DNA from: Rhytidiadelphus loreus
Taxonomy: Eukaryota > Streptophyta > Bryopsida > Hypnales > Hylocomiaceae
Length of the DNA stretch: 64,000 nucleotides
NCBI GenBank assembly: GCA_947034895.1
Contig: OX344762.1
Span: forward strand, 75,510,981-75,574,980
Direction of reading: 5' to 3'
Shown here one piece after another: positions 48,564 to 60,103 of this stretch (the first letter of the stretch is position 1; each line of letters starts with the position of its first letter). The notes beneath the pieces were generated by a model. That model did no database searches. It saw only the letters and a program-made list of their open reading frames with translations, and had not been told where the DNA came from. Both the position numbers and the translations under genes were made by a program.

Positions 48564-49512
48564 CTGTTCCACAGCCAAATGTTCACCACACAAATTTAAT
48601 ATAAAAATATTATGACTCCTAGACAACGTAACGGTTGGAGTAAATCATACGTACTCTACTGACAGGATCAACCTAGCTAGTGACATAGTCACGCTAGCTG
48701 GCAGAGCAATCCAATGCTAAACTACTGTAATCCTCAATGAGACCTTATATTCTACAGGTGGCTGACAGTCATTCACAGTCCGGAAGAGATCTGTTACAAT
48801 CATAAATAAGATCGATCCTCTCTTTCCAGAGCGGAGTACGGACACTCAAGTTTTCAATATTTTACTGCTTCTGAATCACCGACGATCCTCATTGAAATTA
48901 TGCTAGTACACGATGATGAGAACTATACATGTTCGTCCTACCCAATGCTTCAATGTGTTACCACCTCAATGGTCAGATCTAAATGGAATTCACTGAGGTT
49001 GTGGAGCTGAAATCGCAAGGTCTGATGTACGTCCCGGTTATGAAGTTGATAAGCATGATCATATACATACAGTTGGCAATCAGTTCAGACAGTTCTAGCT
49101 AAGGTTAAGGAGGTGGAAGTAGTACCGGTTGACGTGTCCTCTAGCTCGAACACCAGGATGAGTAGCTGCATAGACTTTCGCATCTGTATGCCTCAACTCC
49201 TCCATCTCAAGTGCAAACTCCTTATAATTCAAGTTCCACGCACATACGTACTACAACTTACAACTCTCAAATTCACAAATCTTAAAGGATCTCTAACTGA
49301 ACCGGCGACAGTACAATGCAAGCACAGCAGAAGATAGAGTCTACTAGCTAGCTTTGAGATTAGTGTGATAGACAGTACGTACGTCTGCAGATCGGAATTT
49401 ATACTATCAACATAAGTTAACCGCTGCTGCGCGCCTATCAGTGTGTTGTCTCCAGGTTTGCGACGTGTGGGTCTGGTAGCATTGACAGATGGATGGCTTG
49501 GGGTTCTTCAGT

Positions 49513-49698
49513 CTACTGTTTCAAAGCCAGATCATCTCCAAGCGGGTAATCTGGGACTTCTTCCACATGGACGAAGGACTTATTCTCCGGGCTGGCTTCG
49601 GGATTCATGAGCGCAAAATGCGGATCTGAAGTCACCAGAGTGCCGGAATACTTTGCTTTCGAGTGGTGAACAGTGGTTTTGGCAAAGTTGAAAATCAC
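49513..49698 (-). other. Orphan exon-like ORF next to a transposon insertion
   Basis: About 60 codons of protein-like sequence ending in TAG: KAKYSGTLVTSDPHFAL, NPEASPENKSFVHVEEV, PDYPLGDDLALKQ. No in-frame ATG near its 5' end; immediately upstream (49737-49965) lies an inserted element. It may be the last exon of a gene whose 5' part was displaced, or an exon of the gene at 48350 (the AAACA/GTAGAC junction before the stop is a poor but possible donor). Family unknown to me. Confidence 0.35.
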
Positions 49699-49736
49699 AT
49701 TTTCACATTTTAGAATTTTGGCACTCTTCTATGCTA

Positions 49737-49965
49737 TTAACCCTTTAACGCCTCAATCCTTTTTCAAATTTTCACACATTTTTGCTTATATCTTTGTACA
49801 GGAATATCATTTACCAAATTTTTATGAAATTGGACATAAAAGAAGGTTGTCCTTTCAAGATTCAAGTGTTACATTGAATGAATGAGAAGGTAGTTGGATG
49901 AAACAGGGTTTGCAAGCCCTATGCTCATTGTCCAGAATAAAGACGTCGGAGTGCTTAAGGGTTAA
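49737..49965. mobile_element. 229-bp element with piggyBac-like ends (TTAA-CCC...GGG-TTAA)
   Basis: Left end TTAACCCTTTAACGCCTC; right end, inverted, TTAACCCTTAAGCACTCC. TTAA at both borders and CCC/GGG just inside are the signature of piggyBac-superfamily insertions. The inverted repeat is about 10 bp with a few matches beyond. No ORF of transposase size. Repeat R1 at 33532 starts in the same way. Confidence 0.65.
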
Positions 49966-49986
49966 TTTTTTGGTTTTCGTTTAACA

Positions 49987-50320
49987 TTAGAGAAAAAATG
50001 AGGCCTCTGGAGGACTGCTCCAGCAGTAGCTGAAGTAGTCTTCATCTTCTTTTTTTGGCAAAATTTTTTTCCCCCCCTAAAATCGTCCACCTCAAACTTG
50101 AAGTTTTCAATGCTGTCAGTGGCATAGGAACCTAGTTTTACATTTTTTTTTCTCAAAAAAAAAAAAAAAAAAATTTAGTCGTCGGGGGTGACTACTTCGG
50201 CGATATTCACCCAAGCTGACTTTCCTCTACAGCTAGATTTCGGCCAGGGACTACTTTGAAAACAATAGCCTTATTTGGTCACTCTAGAGCAGCCTTCCAG
50301 AGGCCTCATTTTTTCTCTAA
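49987..50320. mobile_element. 334-bp foldback element with ~35-bp inverted ends (family G1, copy 1)
   Basis: TTAGAGAAAAAATGAGGCCT begins the left end and is repeated exactly, inverted, at 50301-50320; pairing continues through CTGGAGGACTGCTC with one or two mismatches. The interior contains a 19-bp A run at about 50155-50173. No target duplication was found. A relative with the same TGAGGCCT ends lies at 53056-53292. Confidence 0.75.
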
Positions 50321-50920
50321 CGGGTGAAGGCACCCAAAAGCGTCCTTGTACCTATTCTTGTACCCTAAACTTCCTCTTAATGTGTCCCTAGACTTTAGTT
50401 AATGTATCCTTTAAATGCTTACCTTTGATTTGTTGACGCCTTTGAAGGACACATACTTAACTCGGATTTGCTAACTACTTTTTTTTGTAGATTTCGGTTT
50501 AAAATCCACCTAAGTGATACTTTCAGTGGTTTAGGGAGCCAACACTTTGAAAAATCATAGAAATTACATACTACATCCAAAAAATATAATTTTTTTTTAA
50601 TATTCGTGATTTTCACTTGCTAATACTACAAAATATCATTTCTAGGAAAAGGTGTCTCTAACTATGCTGAATTGCTTATATTGATGATTTTGGGGGCTTC
50701 CAACTTACCACGACTTTCCTATTTGCTTGCAATGATTTTTCCTATTTTCTTTATTGATTTATTTTGATTGCTATATCTTTTCTTAGTTGTTCTGTTTTTT
50801 CAAATTGATGCCAATAATTAATGAATAATTGTTTTAGAGTTTTTACACTTGGAAATGTTGTTGTTTGAAATTTCTTACAAATTTTTTAAATATTTAAAAA
50901 AGTAGGCAATGGGGGATTGC
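50321..50920. other. AT-rich spacer between elements
   Basis: No ORF or repeat structure supported. Confidence 0.4.
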
Positions 50921-51460
50921 AAGAAACAATGGTCCTTTTTTGCTTCACTCATAGCTTGATGGACTTGTCATTTTGTATAATTTTTAAAGCATGAATCTAA
51001 ATGAATTTGAATTTTTTTATTAGATATGGATGTTTCCATTGTAATGACATCACTTATTTTTCAAAAAACAAAAAAATAAATTTATATTTAGAATTTTATT
51101 TTGCTAATTTGTCACACTTTCAATTTTAGAGATTTTAAATACTATCAAGTACCCAAAATTAATGATCTAAAGCTAGAAATTTGTGGTCTATTCCCACAAT
51201 AGGTGAATATGTTTCGTATGAGACTATAAAGGGGATTTAAGAATATATTATATTATATCTTCCACATTCATATAAATAAGACTCCCTAGACCCTAGTGCA
51301 TGCACTTCTGAATACTGAAGATGGTTTTGAGTTCATTCTTTTGGTGAAATTTGATTACTATCAATTCCTAACAAATTGCTAGTTTTTAGTGTTTTTTGCA
51401 CTATGGTAGATTTATTACTTTTTATGTGAAGAACTATGACATACATAGTATTCTTAGCAA

Positions 51461-51863
51461 CGACGCTAGCATGTGAGCCTAGAAATGCAAGCCTATGAGC
51501 CTTGAACCTAGGTGTAAGTAGGTATTGTATGACTATTGAAGGTGTCTAGAGCATACATACTTATATTATAAGTATCCTATACCATGAAAGGTGCTTATAA
51601 CATAAGTACCTATAATATAAATATCCTATAATCATAGAAGGTACCTATAACATAGACACCTATAATATAATTAGGCACTTATAATATAAACATCCTATAA
51701 TCATGGAAGGTGCTTATAACATAGGTACCTACAACATAGGCACTTGTAATATAAAAATCATATAACTATGAAAGGTGTCTATAATATAGGTACCTATAAC
51801 ATATAAGCTTAGGCTCTTAGGTTCATGAACTAAAAGTCCTAGGCTCACATACTAGCAACCGTG
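51461..51863. mobile_element. ~400-bp inverted-repeat insertion nested in element X, copy 2
   Basis: GCTAGCATGTGAGCCTAG on the left is mirrored by CTAGGCTCACATACTAGC on the right, with one mismatch. Nothing corresponding is present in the other copy of element X, so it is a later insertion. The interior is mostly the tandem array described separately. Confidence 0.65.
51545..51805 (+). repeat. Tandem array of AT-rich ~50-bp units, about five copies
   Basis: Recurring phrases are TATCCTATAATCAT, GAAGGTGCTTATAACATA and GGTACCTATAATATA. Spacing between successive GAAGGT boxes is roughly 47-70 bp. Non-coding. Confidence 0.75.
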
Positions 51864-52062
51864 GTATTCATGGGTACAATTAAGATTGAATAGTACACAC
51901 AAAGGACACTTATCGATAGTATAACAGATCTACAATGTGATCGATAGTCCAAAATCGATGCGAGAGCTTTGAATTCCCTTCAAGTACTCATAGTACTCAA
52001 TTTTGAAACACCATTTTTTGGCAAAATGCTAAAAAAACGACCAGTCTTTTTTGCAATCACCG

Positions 52063-53055
52063 TAATATAGAAAAAAAGTTTCTGCAATATTTTAGACATT
52101 ACACTTATAATATTTCAAAACTTCAAACATTCAGAAAGTACTTAATTTATGTCTGAATATTGCGGTATTGCAAACTCCAAGACTTGATTAGTGTGGGAGA
52201 TTGAAGAGAAAAAGATAATCTTTTGGTGGGTCATAGTATTAATTGTACACCTTTTATCTAAAAATGCATGTGTATATAGGCTTAGAGTATCTCCATTTAT
52301 TTAGTAAAAGTTCATCTTGTCAAAACACTGGGTCATATACACTTAAACCTTGAAAGGACAAGACCTATCACTAAGTGAGCTATAAATGATTTGATTTTTG
52401 GACCAATAGGTGCATTTTTCTTTTCTACAATAATTTTAAAAATCATCCATCCTTCCAATAGATGTTTTTTGGCCTTCTAGGAGGGTTGTCTCCAGTTGGT
52501 TTCCGCTGTTGGGAACCAACCTACGTTGTTTGGAAAAATAAATATTAAAAAAATTTAAAATTTTAATGCCTGCTGATGTGGCAGTCTCTCGACCACGATA
52601 GCAAGCATCACGACAAAGATCAGAACGCAGGGAAACTCAAAGAGAACTCACAACCCTTAACAAGGGCTAAATCTCATCTAATGATTTTTTGTCCCCAGAG
52701 TTCTTAAAGGGTTAAGAGAGTTGATTACATGTTTGTTCCACTTGATGATCTCATTATATTAACTTCCAACCAATTGCAAGGCTTTTGGTGTGCAATGAAA
52801 GCAAATTAAAATAATCTTTGTCATAATTGTCTATAGAAGAAAATGGTGTTGTCTAATTTGCAAAATGATTGACAAATATACAATTTTTCCTACACTAAAG
52901 AGAATCATATGGAGAGTTCCATCATTTATTGTGCACTTTTCATCCCAAAGACAATTTGTCATGAATATTCATTGTTCATCAACTTGAATAATTTTTTTCT
53001 ACCTTTATTGGACTTACGTAGAAGTCAAACCTTCTTTCAATCATTATAAAATTTA
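52063..53055. other. AT-rich DNA with dispersed-repeat pieces
   Basis: 52365-52480 resembles, in reverse complement, parts of 32.9-33.1 kb. TTCTTAAAGGGTTAA at about 52703-52717 looks like a solitary right end of the TTAA-CCC element family. A small hairpin (TTGGTTTCC...GGGAACCAA) is at about 52497-52520. Confidence 0.45.
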
Positions 53056-53292
53056 TGAGGCCTCCAAAAGGCTGCCAACTTCTTCCTTCTCCCCCGTGTG
53101 CAATTAGGGATTTTTTTCCCCGGATCTGATGTGGCACTATTGGTGCCATGTCAGACTAGCGACTTTTTAAATTAAATTAATTTTTTTTCATATTAAAATA
53201 AATAAATAATAATAATAATAATAAATTATTTTTCTATACTTGTACTGTGGGGCTGTCAAAAATAAAAAACTAGCAGCCTCTTTCAGGCCTCA
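53056..53292. mobile_element. 237-bp foldback element (family G1, copy 2)
   Basis: Ends TGAGGCCTCCAAAAGGCTGC and, inverted, TGAGGCCTGAAAGAGGCTGC. Same terminal motif as 49987-50320 but shorter inverted repeats. Interior has an (AAT)n run at about 53200-53225. Confidence 0.7.
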
Positions 53293-56200
53293 AAATGTTC
53301 CTAATAGATAGGCATATCAATCTAATATTGTGGAGGACTCGTATAATATTTGTGTGGCTACTTGAAACTATCAAGTGACTCTTCTAGATTAAATATGTGA
53401 CTTCTTGAAGCCTCTAGTAACCCCTAGGATTCTTAGTGTCTCCTAGAGACTCCTAATTTTCTTTGAAAAAATGTTAAGATGTAGTGATTACATAGTATAT
53501 ATTGAAGGCAAGAAGGGAGAAACCTCAATCTTGCCAATTCAACTCTTGGAGTCTTGAAAGCATTGTTGTTAAGCTTTGTATTACATTGTTAAAAATTCAA
53601 AGAACTTTGAGTATTTCATGTTACATGCTCTTGTCTTCTTGGATAGTCATGAGGTTTCAAAAAGTTGATAGGTACTATTGTGCGTTTATGGATTTGTTCT
53701 TTTTGGATAGTCATGGGTAGGGCTTTTTGGAGGGGCTTTCTAGTGCCAGATTGCACTAGAAAAAAATAATTTGGCTAAAAAATGGCAAAATTTTTGTGAA
53801 GTTTTCACCAAAAAATTTCAAATTAAAAAAAATCATGAATGAAATCACCATATTGTGGATGAAAATAGAATTAGAAACATGTGAAATGTACAAATGTGAT
53901 ATTTTCTATCCAAATTGTGAATGAATTCTGAAATTTGGAGCACCACCATAATATTTTATATTGGTACTTTGGCACTTCATAAAAAATGAAAAAAAACGCT
54001 GTGGTCATGGGGTTCAGGAAAAATTGATAGCTATTGCATACTCATGGTTTTGATATTCTTGGATAGTTGTGGGGCTTATTGATTGATAGGTATTACACAC
54101 TTTTGTTATTGTGTTACATTGGATTATTGTGTCCTTGACAACTATTGTCTAATTATTTGTCGTATCAATAGAATGCCCTAATATGTTATACTTTTTGGCA
54201 ATGCTTTTAAGACTTTTGATTGCCAAACAATTTTGGGTTAGGCTAAAAAAATAATGTGGTGGTGTAAGTGCTCCACCCTGGCTCTTCTTACCTTCATTCT
54301 TTAATAATCCAATGCTTTTGTTGGCTCTAGACTCAAGGAGACAAAACCTTGCATTGACATATAGATGTGAAGACACGGTAGAATTTACTTCCAAAAGGAG
54401 GCAATAAGAATAGGTTCATCTACCTACGCCCTAAACACATGGCTTGTTGTTGTTGAAAATTGGGTCTATATCTACAAGGAATGTGAGGAGGTTTGAGTAG
54501 GTTTTTACTTGAAAAGCAAAGCTCAGATGTTTGTAACTTCAAAGCCATTTTTGTAGATGCATATTTTTTGGACCTTCCACACTAATTTTACTAATCTTAC
54601 CAACAATGTAATTGTTTTGACCTCATGAAATTTGGATGAGTAAAGATTGTTTTGAACTCATTATTATGTGTTGAGAATATGAAGTAACTATAAACCTTCA
54701 TTTTTATATTAAAAAAACAACATAAAGTCCTAAAACAAATTTTTCTATTTGGATTAATTCTTGAATTTTATAAATAAAGATGCTATTTTTTTATTACTTT
54801 TTAAAGAAAACTTGTGCAGTCTCAATTTAAGTTTTTACCTTTATGTTAGAATGGTAGTTTACTATATTAACCAATCACACAAAAGTCTCATTGAAATTTA
54901 AAATAGTTGATCAAAATGAAGTAAAAAACTCTTGTGAAACCTCAAAACTAATTAAGCTAGGATGCTAAATTTTGTGATTGAATTATCTTATGAAGCCAAC
55001 AAAGCCAACATTTGGGAGAAACACCATTTAATTTTAAACAAATGAATGAAAATGACCAACATATCGTTTGAACTTTACAATAAAAGATGAAAAACCATTG
55101 GACAAATAGAGAATAAACAAGAGTGGAAATTTTATTAGTTAAAAATTAATTGTGAAGGGTAGATTTCAAAAAATAGAATGTCTTGAAATTCACAACAATC
55201 TGATATTGTTTTTGACACTTTTTGACACAACATCAGAAAAATTCAAAATTTTAGAGTTCAAAGTTTTCTTCAACATTTGAGTGTCAAAAAATAATATTGT
55301 TGAAAAGAATGTCAAATAAAGCATCAAATTTTTGGTCAAAAAGAGTGTACAAAACAATGAAATAAAATATCATTCTTGATTTTTAAAATTCATAACTAAT
55401 TTTACAAAAATTCAGAAAATATAAATAATAAAGTTAGAGTTGGATGGGGAGATGGATCAATACTTCTTAAGTTCTTATTGCATTGCACTCAATTGTACTT
55501 ATTTTCATTTTCATATTGTAATGAATAGAATTATTTTTACATATAGAGATTTTAAAAGATACAAATTTTTTGACATAAAGGAAATTAGAATATGAGACAT
55601 TAATTTTGATAGGAAAAAAAGAAAGATTTTGAGGTATAATCTTAGAACATAAACTGATCACTATGAAAATCATCTTTTTTTGGAATTGTGTGAATCATTT
55701 GCTTAAAAAATAGCATTCATTGAAGGTCAATCTAAAGTAAATTATCCCATTATGGAGAAAATGACATGTGTAGTATGATACCGCTATTCAAAAAATGTGG
55801 GAATAAATTTCAGTGGTAGACAATCAATATGAAACAATGTTACAATTGAAAAAATAATTTGTGGACGTTGTCGTGTAGAGAGAGTTTGCCTCGGGAAATC
55901 ACGAGGATTCTGGCTGCGACTAGAAATGGCTCGGGAATGAAATAAATTGTAACTTGTCGAATCTTCAAATCTTCGAGTCTTCAAATCTTCAAACTGCTAC
56001 TCGTTGTCCTATCATGTTGTGTTTCTAAATAGGCCAAGGGTTAAGGTAGGGTGATAAGAAACCACGGGCTTCGGACGTGTAAAACGGGACGGCCAGACCA
56101 CAAGCTGAGCCGTCCGAGGGATTGGATCCTAAATTTCAAACTCACGGTGACCAGCAAACTTGCCTCACTAGTGGGAACAACATAAAAGTCTCGACCATGT

Positions 56201-56390
56201 GGGCAATTAACCCCACTTCGTCGCATCCACAACACCAAATGAGGCTAGTATTGGTGTGAACCAAACTGCCCGCAACAATAAAATGAAATTTACAAAGCCA
56301 CAAGCCACACACACACAAACACACAAGTCTTCCAACTCCTTCAACTCCAACTCCCAGGCTGATCTTTGGATGAGTGTCTTTGTTGATCTA
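53293..56390. other. AT-rich intergenic DNA, nothing supported
   Basis: Only short compositional ORFs. From about 56040 to 56300 the sequence is noticeably more GC-rich (GACGGCCAGACC, GAGCCGTCCGAGGG), possibly part of the same repeat unit as the tandem array that follows, but no terminal repeats could be paired. Confidence 0.4.
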
Positions 56391-56900
56391 TAACTCCAAA
56401 TGAACTAAATGATAACTTTTCGGAAAGCTAAAACAATCATCTACTTCTCCTCCAAATTTCATACAATTCTAAGACTCTGTCCAACCTCTATGGCCATTCA
56501 AAGTTTCGGCCTTGAGAAGGGAAAGGCAGCAGACCTTCCTTCGCTTCCACACTCACAACTTTCTCATACAAACTCCAAATAGAACGAATGATAGCTTCAT
56601 GAAAAGTTAACACAATTTCCTACACTCCCTCCAAATTTCATGGCAAAACAAGAACCTGTCCGTCTTTTATGGTCGGTCGAAGTCTCTGCCTCTTAATTTT
56701 AAAGGCAACAAACCTCCCTCCACTCAAACTAGCACAACTTTTGCTTCACAACTCCAAATCAAGCAAGTGAGATCAATTTGAAAACTACACACCATGATAT
56801 ACAATACCTCCAAATTTCATTTCAAAATCCTCCAAATTCACAACACAATGGGCCCTCAAACATTCGGGCCTTCCTAAACTCACAACGGGAGAGAAGATGA
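56391..56900. repeat. Degenerate tandem array, three ~180-bp units
   Basis: ACTCCAAAT marks unit starts at about 56391, 56572 and 56750; each continues with CTCCAAATTTCAT about 60-65 bases later and an inner CAAAGTTTCGGCC/CGAAGTCTCTGCC-type block. Divergence is high. The array lies 3' of the 154-aa ORF (minus strand). Confidence 0.65.
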
Positions 56901-57204
56901 ATAGTGTTCCCTTTTTTCTCCACCTTATCTCTACTCTAACCACACAAACAAGTGGGGTCAGCCCCTAACTCACTCCCAAAGCTCTCACATCAATAATTGA
57001 GCCCTTATTTGACCCCACAACTATCTCTTTATCTTTATCTTAGAAAGAAAATTCACTTCAAGTTCACCTAGAAGGAAAACTATTTCATTAATTCCTTTCT
57101 ATCTTTTCTTTCTCTATTTTCAACACCCAAAATGAAATCTACAAACAACTAACATAAAATAAATGTCTTCTCAAAGGTAAAAAACTAAAGTCTTCAAAGA
57201 AACT

Positions 57205-57669
57205 TCACTCCATCTTCAAGAACTTGAGAATTCGCTTGATGATAGTAGCAACAAACTCAACACGATCCGCCTTTGTCAAGGGATTGACCGGCCCCTCTAA
57301 CCATCGTTGGTGACCGCGACTCCCTTTAATAGGCCTGACCATACAATAGTATTGATCGTCGTTAAGACCTTCAAAACTCCCTTCGAATGTCACTTCTTGG
57401 GTACTAGGTTCAACACACCCAACCTGCAACAGGATCACTAGTGCTCGAGCTCCACGCTGTAGGTTCCCGTGCCATCGCTGCTCCACACGGGGTTGCTTTG
57501 GCGGTCGAGAAGGCCCAGATTCATCTTGAGGACGCTCGTGCGATAATGAAAGACCTAGCGGCTGAAGAGGTTGAGCCGGTAGTTGAGATAACGAAAACTC
57601 AAACTCAAACTCCGATTCTGGTAGAGGCTCCTCATCCTGAGACTCAAAAACCCCCCTCCAATTCGACAT
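57205..57669 (-). CDS. Hypothetical 154-aa protein
   Basis: Uninterrupted ORF from ATG at 57669 (MSNWRGVFESQDEE) to TGA at 57205. The N-terminal third is acidic and Gln/Leu/Pro-rich (EFEFEFSLSQL, PAQPLQPLGLSL), then a basic Pro/Arg patch (SRPPKQPRVEQRW). The C-terminal half looks folded (RGARALVILLQVGCVEPS, DQYYCMVRPIKGSRGHQ, KADRVEFVATIIKRILK). A TATA box lies about 72 bp upstream. GC content is well above its surroundings. I do not recognise the family. It is flanked by repeats on the 3' side, so a transposon-borne ORF is a real alternative to a host gene. Confidence 0.5.
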   Translation of the reverse strand: MSNWRGVFESQDEEPLPESEFEFEFSLSQLPAQPLQPLGLSLSHERPQDESGPSRPPKQPRVEQRWHGNLQRGARALVILLQVGCVEPSTQEVTFEGSFEGLNDDQYYCMVRPIKGSRGHQRWLEGPVNPLTKADRVEFVATIIKRILKFLKME

Positions 57670-57739
57670 ACTGAAATCTATAACATACAATAAAAAAACT
57701 ACTTCAAGTTTGGTGGCATTCTAAGATGATAACCTATTC

Positions 57740-57746
57740 TTATATA
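57740..57746 (-). promoter_or_regulatory. TATA box upstream of the 154-aa ORF
   Basis: TATATAA on the minus strand, about 72 bp before the ATG, which would put transcription start some 40 bases before the start codon. Spacing and consensus are good for a plant core promoter. Confidence 0.5.
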
Positions 57747-58397
57747 GATGGCTCATGTCATCGTGAGAAGGCGTCATCTTGAAGCTACTAAGGATGATGT
57801 CATCTTTATTTTTATATTATTAAAATCAAATCTATGAAAATAATGTATTACTATGCATTTTTACACTATGTACGCATTTACAGTGCGACAACGTTGTGTG
57901 ATTAAATTTTTTTTATAGATGGGTATTGCCTTGGACATCCCATTTTAGTCCATTGACATACTTGTCAATGTTAAAAAAATAGCTATTGTAGGTCTTCTAC
58001 CAACCCATGACCAACTTAAGATATGCTCAATTAATTGAGTCCATAATGACCTCAATACCAACTACTAACTCGTTCGCCCATTCTAAACACATGTTATCCT
58101 CATTTTATGCAATTAACTCCCTAAAGCAACAATTAATCTCTTCATTCGTATTTTTAAGTTTCCAATGCAAACAATCTAGAATGGAATTTTTCCTAGATGC
58201 CCAGAATGCAAGTTTGGATTGGAATGGGATAAGGTAGACTAGTCCCAATTCTATCTATTGCCCAATTCTATCTCTAGCTTTTGGCCCCGATTCCATTAGT
58301 TCAAACATCCAAATTAACCTATCTAGAAAAATATCCAAATCCCTTTAAGATTCTAACAAAATTAGTGCATTAATGCATTAGATGGTTTTTCGGGTCT
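57747..58397. other. AT-rich spacer, presumed upstream region of the 154-aa ORF
   Basis: No coding sequence or repeat supported. Confidence 0.4.
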
Positions 58398-58650
58398 TCG
58401 GGAGACCGCGGGTTCTATTGTTGTGAGAACCCAGGGAACGTGACTGTTGACCTGACACCTCAACAGTCCTATGTGGCCAAGAGTTTGCCAGCGCATTTTT
58501 GGAAAAAAAATTCAACCTCTTTTTGCATTTGAAGAATTTAATTTAATTTAATTTAATTTTTTTTGGTGACAGCTGGTCGTCCTTCATTGTTCCCCGTCCT
58601 TCACTGCAAGGGGAGCAGTGAAGGGGAACAACCCTCAAACGGTCTCTGAA
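58398..58650. mobile_element. Probable foldback element, ~250 bp
   Basis: Left GAGACCGCGGGTTCTATTGTT and right, inverted, AGAGACCGTTTGAGGGTTGTT are partly alike. Inside there are two strong local hairpins: GGGTTCT...AGAACCC at 58409-58433, and one at about 58584-58632 with arms containing GTTCCCC, CCTTCACTGC. No target duplication found. Confidence 0.45.
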
Positions 58651-59442
58651 ATAACATGTAATGCCAAATTGGGTAAGGTGATAACCCTTGATTTATGAGA
58701 ACTTAAGTGTCAATAGATACATGGAAAGGCGGTTATGAGGGTTTTATGACTCCACTCTATGGACAGTTTTTTATTTTCAAGGTAGACCACTTCAAAAATT
58801 CACAAAAATTACAATGTTAATTGGAAAATTATAATTCCACTTTGGGTACTCAAAGCAAACCATTACTCACTTCTATCTCATGTCTTCCCTAGAAGAATTC
58901 TCTATCATCCATCGGACACATCGGACTCTTAGTGTCCGCAGCGACGTTCCTGGGTTAAAGACGAAACAGTGATTTTACAGAACGCTGCTCTATGCCGTGC
59001 AAGACATTTGCATTGTATTTACATTCCGTTAATCAATGCCCTGGGTCCGTCTTCGAGATGTGCTGCCTTGCGTTTTAAAGCACGATGTGACAAAAAAAAA
59101 ACAGATTGGACATTGGCAAACACAAATGTTATGCTGAGGAATGTTTCCGGCATTGCATGAATTAAGCAGCAGTTTTTTTCTTGAGTACTGGCATTTTTCA
59201 ATTTACAGATTTGCGTTCAAATGGTGAAAGTTATTTCGTATACTACTCTTCCTTGCAATGTATACTTAGGGTTCTTTGTTAAGAAATTCAAAGAAACAGC
59301 CTCCACTGCGGTTCAATCCCTCTTCTTCTCAGCTAACTTACGTTACTTCATGCGCCGCACGACGTTCCAATTCTCCATCAATGATTATCATCTTCAATCA
59401 CAACAATGAAATCAATTACTTGTGAGCGTAATCGAAATTCGA

Positions 59443-60103
59443 TCAAGCGGGAGTTCTCTGACGTTTGCTGGTGGTGAGGTTGTTCTTGATTCGGCGGATG
59501 TAGTAGAGAGGATTGACATAGTTAAGCTTTGCTGCAGGTCCAGTCGCTGCAGGCCTTACTGACTTGACCTTCAGTCCGTGAACATGCGGTATAGTTGTAG
59601 CCTTGCTCTTCCGCCATCGCAATTTGCTCATGGGATTGTACCTGCATTGCAATTAATAAGAACCCGGACATCATCACAGCAATTCCGATGACTAAACGCA
59701 GATATTGTCATGTGCAAGCATTCAAGACTTGAATGCCGAAACTGCGTTTCTTTCGATCCTCATTTCAAAGACTCTGTTCTCAGACACGTTGCGTGTTTTT
59801 CATTTTCTGCTTTGAAAGACTCTGTTATTAAGCTGTAGGTACACATGCATAAATTGAAAAAAAACACGTTCAAATTGTTGCGAAATTTAAAAAATCAGAG
59901 AAAGAGAAATACTCCTGCATTTTTTCAAAATGTGAGGCTTACCTGCGCCATCTCGTGTTTGGCTTGGGATGAGAAGCAGGAGGAGTTACAGCAACAGCGA
60001 CATCGGCATCAGCCTGCCTATCCATAGCTTTCCGAGAGCTTCCAAGATGCGACCAAATGGAATATTCGCCCGGCAACTTGAGAATGCGCTTGCATTGATC
60101 CAT
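59443..60103 (-). CDS. Small basic protein of unknown function, 119 aa, two exons
   Basis: Exon 1 is 60103-59943 and exon 2 is 59641-59443; the intron is GT-AG, phase 2, with a good acceptor (TTGCAATGCAG). The 360 nt encode 119 aa: MDQCKRILKLPGEYSIWS at the N-terminus, an Ala/Val/Pro-rich middle, then a basic half with YNPMSKLRWRKSKA, GLKVKSVRP and the C-terminal block NYVNPLYYIRRIKNNLT. No signal peptide or membrane segment. The last two blocks recur in the exon at 48350-48563, so this is a gene family with two members in the window. The function is unknown to me; size and charge would fit a nucleic-acid- or complex-associated protein, which is only a guess. Confidence 0.7.

Larger units (their letters stand above)
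50921..52062. mobile_element. Non-autonomous inverted-repeat element X, copy 2 (~1.1 kb)
   Basis: Left end GGGGGATTGCAAGAAACAAT; right end, inverted, CGGTGATTGCAAAAAAGACT. The first 500 bp match the reverse complement of the right part of the 24304-25020 copy (shared TTTGTCACACTTT, GGTCTATTCCCACA/GGGCTATTCCCACA, TTTTTGGTGAAAT-TGAT). It is longer because a second element with a tandem array (51461-51863) sits inside it. Confidence 0.65.

Noticed and set aside
48068..48604. 178-codon plus-strand ORF
   Set aside because: It is antisense to the exon at 48350-48563, which has a paralogue at 59.4-60.1 kb; the plus-strand reading has no recognisable features.
56041..57760. Long terminal repeats around the 154-aa ORF, as for a retrotransposon
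   Set aside because: No matching direct terminal repeats, no tRNA-complementary primer site and no polymerase domain could be found.
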